From positions 7,006,001-7,070,000 of the forward strand of contig NZ_CP092431.1 of NCBI RefSeq assembly GCF_022385335.1: a stretch of DNA of 64,000 bases. The letters run 5' to 3'. Both the position numbers and the translations under genes were made by a program. The notes below the pieces were generated by a model. That model made no database searches. It had not been told where the DNA came from and worked only from the letters and a program-made list of their open reading frames with translations. This stretch comes from Streptomyces deccanensis (GTDB lineage Bacteria; Actinomycetota; Actinomycetes; Streptomycetales; Streptomycetaceae). Below, piece after piece: positions 60,167 through 64,000 of this stretch. Each line of letters opens with the position of its first letter. Positions within the stretch are counted from its first letter, which is position 1.

Positions 60167-61104
60167 ACCTCCGTCCGCAGCAGCCGCAGATAGATCACCG
60201 AGAACAGCGAACCCACCACCAGCAACAACAGCGCCACCGCCGTGCCGTAGCCGATCATGCTCTTCTGGAACGCCTCCTCGTACATGAAGAGGGGGAGCGT
60301 CTGGCTCTTGCCGCCCGGGCCGCCTCGCGTCATCACCCAGATCAGGCCGAAGACCGACAGGGTCTGGAGGGTGATCAGCATCAGGTTCGTGCCGATCGAG
60401 CGGCGGATCATCGGGAGCGTGATGTGCCACATACGGCGCCAGCCACCCGCGCCGTCCATCTCCGCCGCCTCCGTGATCTCCTTCGGGATCTCGTTCAGGG
60501 CCGCCGAGTACACCAGCATGGAGAACGCCGTCCCCCGCCAGACGTTCGCGAACGACACCGCCAGGATCGGGAGCGTGTACAGCCAGTTCTGGGTGGGGAG
60601 ATGGAGCCAGTCCAGGACGGCGTTCAGCGTGCCTTCGCGGCGGAAGAAGGCGTAGAGGAGGAACCCGGCCACGACCTCCGGGAGGACCCACGCCGTGACG
60701 ACGATTCCCCCGACCAGCGTGCGGACGGGTTTCGACGCACGCCGCATCAGCGCCGCCAGCGCGAGGCCCAGCGTGTTCTGGCCCAGCAGCGCCGAGACGA
60801 CCGTGAAGACCAGGGTCAGCCAGACCGCGTTGAGGAACGCCTCGTCCCCGAACGCCGTACGGAAGTTCTCGAAGCCGATGAAGGAGTCCTCGGCCTGGCC
60901 GGTGAGTTGGAGGTCGGTGAAGGCGATGTAGGCGCAGTAGGCGATCGGGCCGGCGAGGAAGAGGAGCAGGAGGACGGTGGCGGGGGTGAGGGGGAGGGCT
61001 CGGGTGAGGGCGCGGACGGTGGGGTGGGGCGGTCCGGGCGCCGCCTTCGCTGCCGCCGGCTTCGGGGCCGTAGCCGTCGCCCTCGTACCTGCCGGCCCCG
61101 TCAT
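60163..61104 (-). CDS. Carbohydrate ABC importer permease (MalF type)
   Basis: A 313-residue permease with an Ala/Pro/Thr-rich N terminus and six helices. The EAA loop reads EITEAAEMDGAGGWRRMWHI. It has FIGFENFRTAFGDEAFLNAV before helix 2, the usual MalF-type pattern. ATG at 61104. It lies between the solute-binding lipoprotein gene (10-base gap) and the MalG-type gene (overlapping). Confidence 0.93.
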   Translation of the reverse strand: MTGPAGTRATATAPKPAAAKAAPGPPHPTVRALTRALPLTPATVLLLLFLAGPIAYCAYIAFTDLQLTGQAEDSFIGFENFRTAFGDEAFLNAVWLTLVFTVVSALLGQNTLGLALAALMRRASKPVRTLVGGIVVTAWVLPEVVAGFLLYAFFRREGTLNAVLDWLHLPTQNWLYTLPILAVSFANVWRGTAFSMLVYSAALNEIPKEITEAAEMDGAGGWRRMWHITLPMIRRSIGTNLMLITLQTLSVFGLIWVMTRGGPGGKSQTLPLFMYEEAFQKSMIGYGTAVALLLLVVGSLFSVIYLRLLRTEV

Positions 61105-61114
61105 GCGAGGCCGC

Positions 61115-62524
61115 TCACTCTTCGATCACCTGATCGTCCGTCGCCGTCCTCAGCTCCTCGTCGTAGTTCTTCGCCGCCTCCGCCACCGACGCGTCGCCCG
61201 TCGTCACCGACTCCATCGCCTCCTGGATGGCCGTGGAGACCTTCGGATACGCCGGGTACGCCGGGCGGTAGTGCGTGCTGGACACCAGGTCGGTGAAGAA
61301 CTTGATGCCGGGCTGCGCCTCCGCGTAGGCGGGGTCGGCGGCCACGTCCTCGCGGACGGCGATGCCGGAATTGGCGATGTACCACTTCTGCGCGTTCGCC
61401 TTCGACTGCATCGTCTTGATGAACTCGAAAGCGAGATCGGGGTTGCCGGCCTTGTCGGGAATGGCCCACGTCCAGCCGCCGGACATGCTCACCTTTCCGG
61501 GGGCCTGGCCGTTCTGGGTGGGCATGTGGGCGAGGCCGAGTTTCTCCGACCATTCCGGCCAAGCGTGTCCGCTGCCGGGCAGCCAGTCCTGGGGGAGCCA
61601 GGAGCCGTCCAGGTTGATGCCCAGTCTGCCTTCGGGGAGGAGTTCGCCGCGTACGCGGGTCGAGATGTTGGGGTCGAGGGCGTCGGAGACCTCCGGGCCG
61701 AGTTTCTCCTTGTAGACGGTCTCCACGAAGGCGAGGGCGTCCTTGAAACCCTGCGTTCCCGCCTTCCATTTCTTCGACTTCTCGTCGTACAGCGGGTCGG
61801 CGCCCCCACGCGTGGCGCCCTCCGTGCCGTAGAGCAGCATTTCGAAGCCCTGCATGGTCGCGGCCTCGCCGGCCGGTTTGCCCGTGTAGACGTTCAGCGG
61901 AATGACGTCCGGGACCTTCCGCTTGATGGTGCGGGCCGCGTCGAGCACGTCGGCCCACGTCTTCGGCTGCCAGTCCGCCGGCAGACCCGCCTTCTCGAAG
62001 ATCGCCTTGTCGAACCACAGGCCCCGCGTGTCGGTGCCGTCCGGAACGCCGTACGTCTTCCCGTCCTCGGCCTTCGCCGCCGTCTTGGCCGTGTCGATGA
62101 ACTGGTCCCAGTCCTTCCAGCCGGCCAGGTAGTCGTCCAGGGGCTTCAGATAGCCGCTGGTGATGTCCGAGTTGATGAGGAAGGTGTCCTCGTAGACCAG
62201 ATCCGGTGCCGTCTTCGGCGAGCGCAGCATCTGCTGCACCTTGGTGTAGTACTCCGAATCCGGGGCCTTGATCGGGACGAGCTTCACCTTCTTGCCCGGA
62301 TGCGCCTTCTCGAACTGCTTCTTGACGTCGGCGAGGAAGGTGTCCATCACCCGGACCTGGTTGTCCGTGGACTGTTTGTAGGAGACCTCCACCGTGTCCG
62401 GGTCGCTGCCGGAGCCGCTGCCGCAGGCGGCGAGGGCGCCCGGCGCGGTGACCGCCAGGGCGGCGGTGAGGAGGAGGCGGAGGGGGGATCGGCGGGAACT
62501 GGGTGCGGTGGGGCGCACGGGCAC
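61115..62524 (-). CDS. Carbohydrate ABC importer solute-binding lipoprotein
   Basis: A 469-residue extracellular binding protein. The lipoprotein signal has a lipobox LAAC (GALAACGSGSGS near residue 33), so the mature protein is lipid-anchored. The rest has the family I CUT1 binding fold, for example VMDTFLADVKKQFEKAHPGK, TAPDLVYEDTFLINSDITSG and MSGGWTWAIPDKAGNPDLAF. It is first in the importer operon; a DasR-like half site and a TTGACC -35 precede it. The sugar cannot be named from sequence, though amino-sugar uptake would fit that site. Confidence 0.93.
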   Translation of the reverse strand: MPVRPTAPSSRRSPLRLLLTAALAVTAPGALAACGSGSGSDPDTVEVSYKQSTDNQVRVMDTFLADVKKQFEKAHPGKKVKLVPIKAPDSEYYTKVQQMLRSPKTAPDLVYEDTFLINSDITSGYLKPLDDYLAGWKDWDQFIDTAKTAAKAEDGKTYGVPDGTDTRGLWFDKAIFEKAGLPADWQPKTWADVLDAARTIKRKVPDVIPLNVYTGKPAGEAATMQGFEMLLYGTEGATRGGADPLYDEKSKKWKAGTQGFKDALAFVETVYKEKLGPEVSDALDPNISTRVRGELLPEGRLGINLDGSWLPQDWLPGSGHAWPEWSEKLGLAHMPTQNGQAPGKVSMSGGWTWAIPDKAGNPDLAFEFIKTMQSKANAQKWYIANSGIAVREDVAADPAYAEAQPGIKFFTDLVSSTHYRPAYPAYPKVSTAIQEAMESVTTGDASVAEAAKNYDEELRTATDDQVIEE

Positions 62525-62581
62525 GACCTCCTGCTGGCTACGTCGCTGTGGCCTTGGGTGGTGCCCGGTGACGGTAAGGGG

Positions 62582-62600
62582 AGTGGTCTAGTCAGGTCAA
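62582..62600 (-). promoter_or_regulatory. DasR-like site and -35 before the importer operon
   Basis: On the coding strand TTGACCTGACTAGACCACT contains CTAGACCACT, the right half of the DasR element (AGTGGTCTAGACCACT), with 12 of 16 positions matching overall. The TTGACC (+ strand 62595-62600) can serve as -35, as in the chitinase promoter. The -10 is weak. Confidence 0.5.
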
Positions 62601-62635
62601 TGCGTCTGCACCGGTTCGCCGCAAGGCATCCGCGG

Positions 62636-63325
62636 CTACCCCTTCACCCACCGGTACTGCAGCTCCGGCCGCCCCACCTGACCGTACTGCGGGCTTCGTG
62701 CTGCCCGGCCCGCGTCCACGAGGTGCTCCAGGTATCGCCGGGCCGTGATGCGTGAGATGCCGACCGCCTCCGCCACCCCGGCCGCCGTCAGGCCCTCGCC
62801 CGCGTCCCGCAGGGCCACCGTCACCCGCTCCAGGGTCGGGGCGCTCAGCCCCTTCGGGAGCGCCGCCGGGCCCGGGGCCCGCAGGGTCGCGAGCGCCCGG
62901 TCCACCTCGTCCTGGCCGCTCGCCTCGCCCGCCGCCGCGTGGAACTCGGCGTAGCGGACGAGACGGTCCCGGAGGGTCGCGAACGTGAAGGGTTTCAGGA
63001 CGTACTGGACCACGCCCAGCGAGACGCCCTCCCTGACCACCGTCAGGTCCCTCGCCGACGTCACCGCTATCACGTCCGCGTGATAGCCGGCCGCACGGAG
63101 CGAACGGGCCAGCTGCAGACCGTGCACGTCCGGCAGGTGGAGGTCCAGCAGCAGCAGGTCCACCGGCGTACGGTCCAGCGCGCGCCGCGCCTCCGCGCCC
63201 GTGTGGGCCTTGCCGACCGCCGTGAAGCCGGGCACGCGGCCGACGTACATCATGTGCGCGTCGGCCGCCACGGGGTCGTCCTCGACGACCAGGACTCTGA
63301 TGGGGTCGGACCCGGCCTTCGTCAT
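62636..63325 (-). CDS. CitB/DcuR-type response regulator
   Basis: A 229-residue response regulator. The receiver has IRVLVVEDDPVAADAHMMYV, phospho-acceptor D61 in LLLLDLHLPDVHGL and K in QYVLKPFTFATLRDRL. The C-terminal helix-turn-helix contains EGLTAAGVAEAVGISRITAR with RYLEHLVDAGRAARSPQYGQ, the CitB/DcuR family form. It overlaps the kinase gene by four bases (63322-63325). It lies 111 bases upstream of the importer operon on the same strand and may regulate it. Confidence 0.93.
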   Translation of the reverse strand: MTKAGSDPIRVLVVEDDPVAADAHMMYVGRVPGFTAVGKAHTGAEARRALDRTPVDLLLLDLHLPDVHGLQLARSLRAAGYHADVIAVTSARDLTVVREGVSLGVVQYVLKPFTFATLRDRLVRYAEFHAAAGEASGQDEVDRALATLRAPGPAALPKGLSAPTLERVTVALRDAGEGLTAAGVAEAVGISRITARRYLEHLVDAGRAARSPQYGQVGRPELQYRWVKG

Positions 63326-64000
63326 ACGTCGTCGCCTCCAGCCACAGTGGCCCGAGGGGCCCGGACAGCCTGTGCGGTCGGTGCGGCCTGCGCGGCTCGC
63401 CCCGGCCTGTGGGTACCGCTCGTGCCCAGCGGCAGCCGTACCTCGAACTGGGCCCCGCCGCCGGCCGCCTCCGACACCGTCAGCGTGCCCTCGTGACGAC
63501 GCGCGGTCTGCCGTACGAGGGCCAGACCGAGGCCGCGGCCGCCGGGGCCGGAGGGTTTCGTGGAGAAGCCGCGCTCGAAGACGGCCTCCGCGAGGGCGGG
63601 GTCGACGCCGGCACCGGTGTCCGACACCCTCAGCACCAGCACGGACCCGTCCGTCGGCCCTTCCGCGTCGGCCTCGTCGTCCGTGTACGCCGTCACCGTC
63701 ACCCTGGCCCCCACCGACCCCTGTGCCGCGTCCACCGCGTTGTCGATGAGGTTGCCCAGGACCGTGACCAGGTCACGCGCGGGGAGCGACTCCGGGAGGA
63801 GACCGTCGTCGATGCGGCTGTCCTCGGAGACCACCAGCTCCACGCCCCGTTCGTTCGCCTGGGCCGCCTTGCCCAGCAGCAGGGCGGCGAGCACCGGTTC
63901 GCTGACCGCCGCCACCACCTGGTCCGTCAGCGCCTGCGCCAGCTCCAGTTCCGCCGTCGCGAAGTCGATCGCCTCGTCCGAGCGGCCCAGCTCGATGAGC
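63322..64000 (-). CDS. CitA/DcuS-type sensor histidine kinase, C-terminal part (5' end outside window)
   Basis: The C-terminal part of a CitA-like kinase that runs off the right edge. The visible frame continues past the last in-frame GTG, with LIELGRSDEAIDFATAELEL upstream, so 63918 is not a start. It has the dimerisation region, the N box TVLGNLIDNAVDAAQGSVGA, and the G boxes VSDTGAGVDPALAEAVFERG and GPGGRGLGLALVRQTARRHE. Sensor and histidine are beyond 64000. It is the partner of the CitB-like regulator. Confidence 0.9.
   Translation of the reverse strand, partial: LIELGRSDEAIDFATAELELAQALTDQVVAAVSEPVLAALLLGKAAQANERGVELVVSEDSRIDDGLLPESLPARDLVTVLGNLIDNAVDAAQGSVGARVTVTAYTDDEADAEGPTDGSVLVLRVSDTGAGVDPALAEAVFERGFSTKPSGPGGRGLGLALVRQTARRHEGTLTVSEAAGGGAQFEVRLPLGTSGTHRPGRAAQAAPTAQAVRAPRATVAGGDDV

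Overview
The window looks like chromosomal core-region DNA from a Streptomyces species. The evidence is the very high GC content, strong third-position GC bias, frequent GTG/TTG starts, and a run of genes whose order I recognise from the Streptomyces coelicolor ATP-synthase to phosphofructokinase region. It contains no rRNA, tRNA, CRISPR array, transposase or phage gene that I can see. Family names come from recall of motifs and gene order, not from database searches.

Layout. Bases 1-1605 hold the 3' end of the F-type ATP synthase operon (atpD end, atpC), a strong terminator and a DUF2550 membrane protein. Bases 1632-5440 hold a secreted CBM2-FnIII-GH18 chitinase with a DasR-like promoter and a NarL/DesK-type two-component pair. 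Bases 5585-9284 hold two small membrane proteins, a PduO-type cobalamin adenosyltransferase, a drug-type ABC exporter and a divergent TetR regulator. Bases 9414-13711 hold a 3-hydroxyacyl-CoA dehydrogenase, a STAS protein and an 883-residue membrane-anchored P-loop protein with a DDPTGDPT repeat tail. Bases 13783-16412 form a MerR / DUF3291 / MFS module around a near-perfect 45-bp palindrome. Bases 16608-19765 hold NucS, a small Streptomyces-type conserved protein, a luciferase-like oxidoreductase and a small Cys/His protein. Bases 19797-23859 hold two tandem paralogous ABC transporter pairs.

Bases 24040-29087 encode the polar-growth coiled-coil proteins FilP and Scy. Bases 29363-32173 encode methylmalonyl-CoA epimerase, a thiolase and the mutase chaperone MeaB. 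Then come an MFS protein, a PepSY protein divergent from an OmpR-type two-component system with a CTGAAG repeat array, a MarR regulator, three tandem AIM24 genes, two DUF3817 membrane proteins, and an SRPBCC / DUF4166 / TetR operon with two matching palindromic operators. Bases 43986-45686 encode IcmA (isobutyryl-CoA mutase large subunit, diagnostic F80 and Q198), preceded by a perfect 24-bp palindrome. A TetR/thioredoxin pair and an envelope-type trio (DUF6230, DUF6114, Asp/Ser-rich exported protein) follow.

Bases 51177-57376 carry pyk, ackA, pta and the divergent pfkA, a central-carbon block. The window ends with a helix-turn-helix protein, a PPOX-type flavin/F420 protein, a RidA protein, a carbohydrate ABC importer, and a CitA/CitB-like two-component pair whose kinase runs off the right edge.

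How the genes work together. Several B12- and CoA-linked functions are scattered through the window: the adenosyltransferase makes the cofactor for IcmA-type mutases, MeaB protects such mutases, and the epimerase, thiolase and hydroxyacyl-CoA dehydrogenase feed or drain the same short-chain acyl-CoA pools. Pyk, AckA, Pta and PfkA handle glycolysis and acetate overflow. Scy and FilP organise hyphal tip growth. The rest is mainly regulator-plus-target modules in which the palindromic sites are visible by eye.
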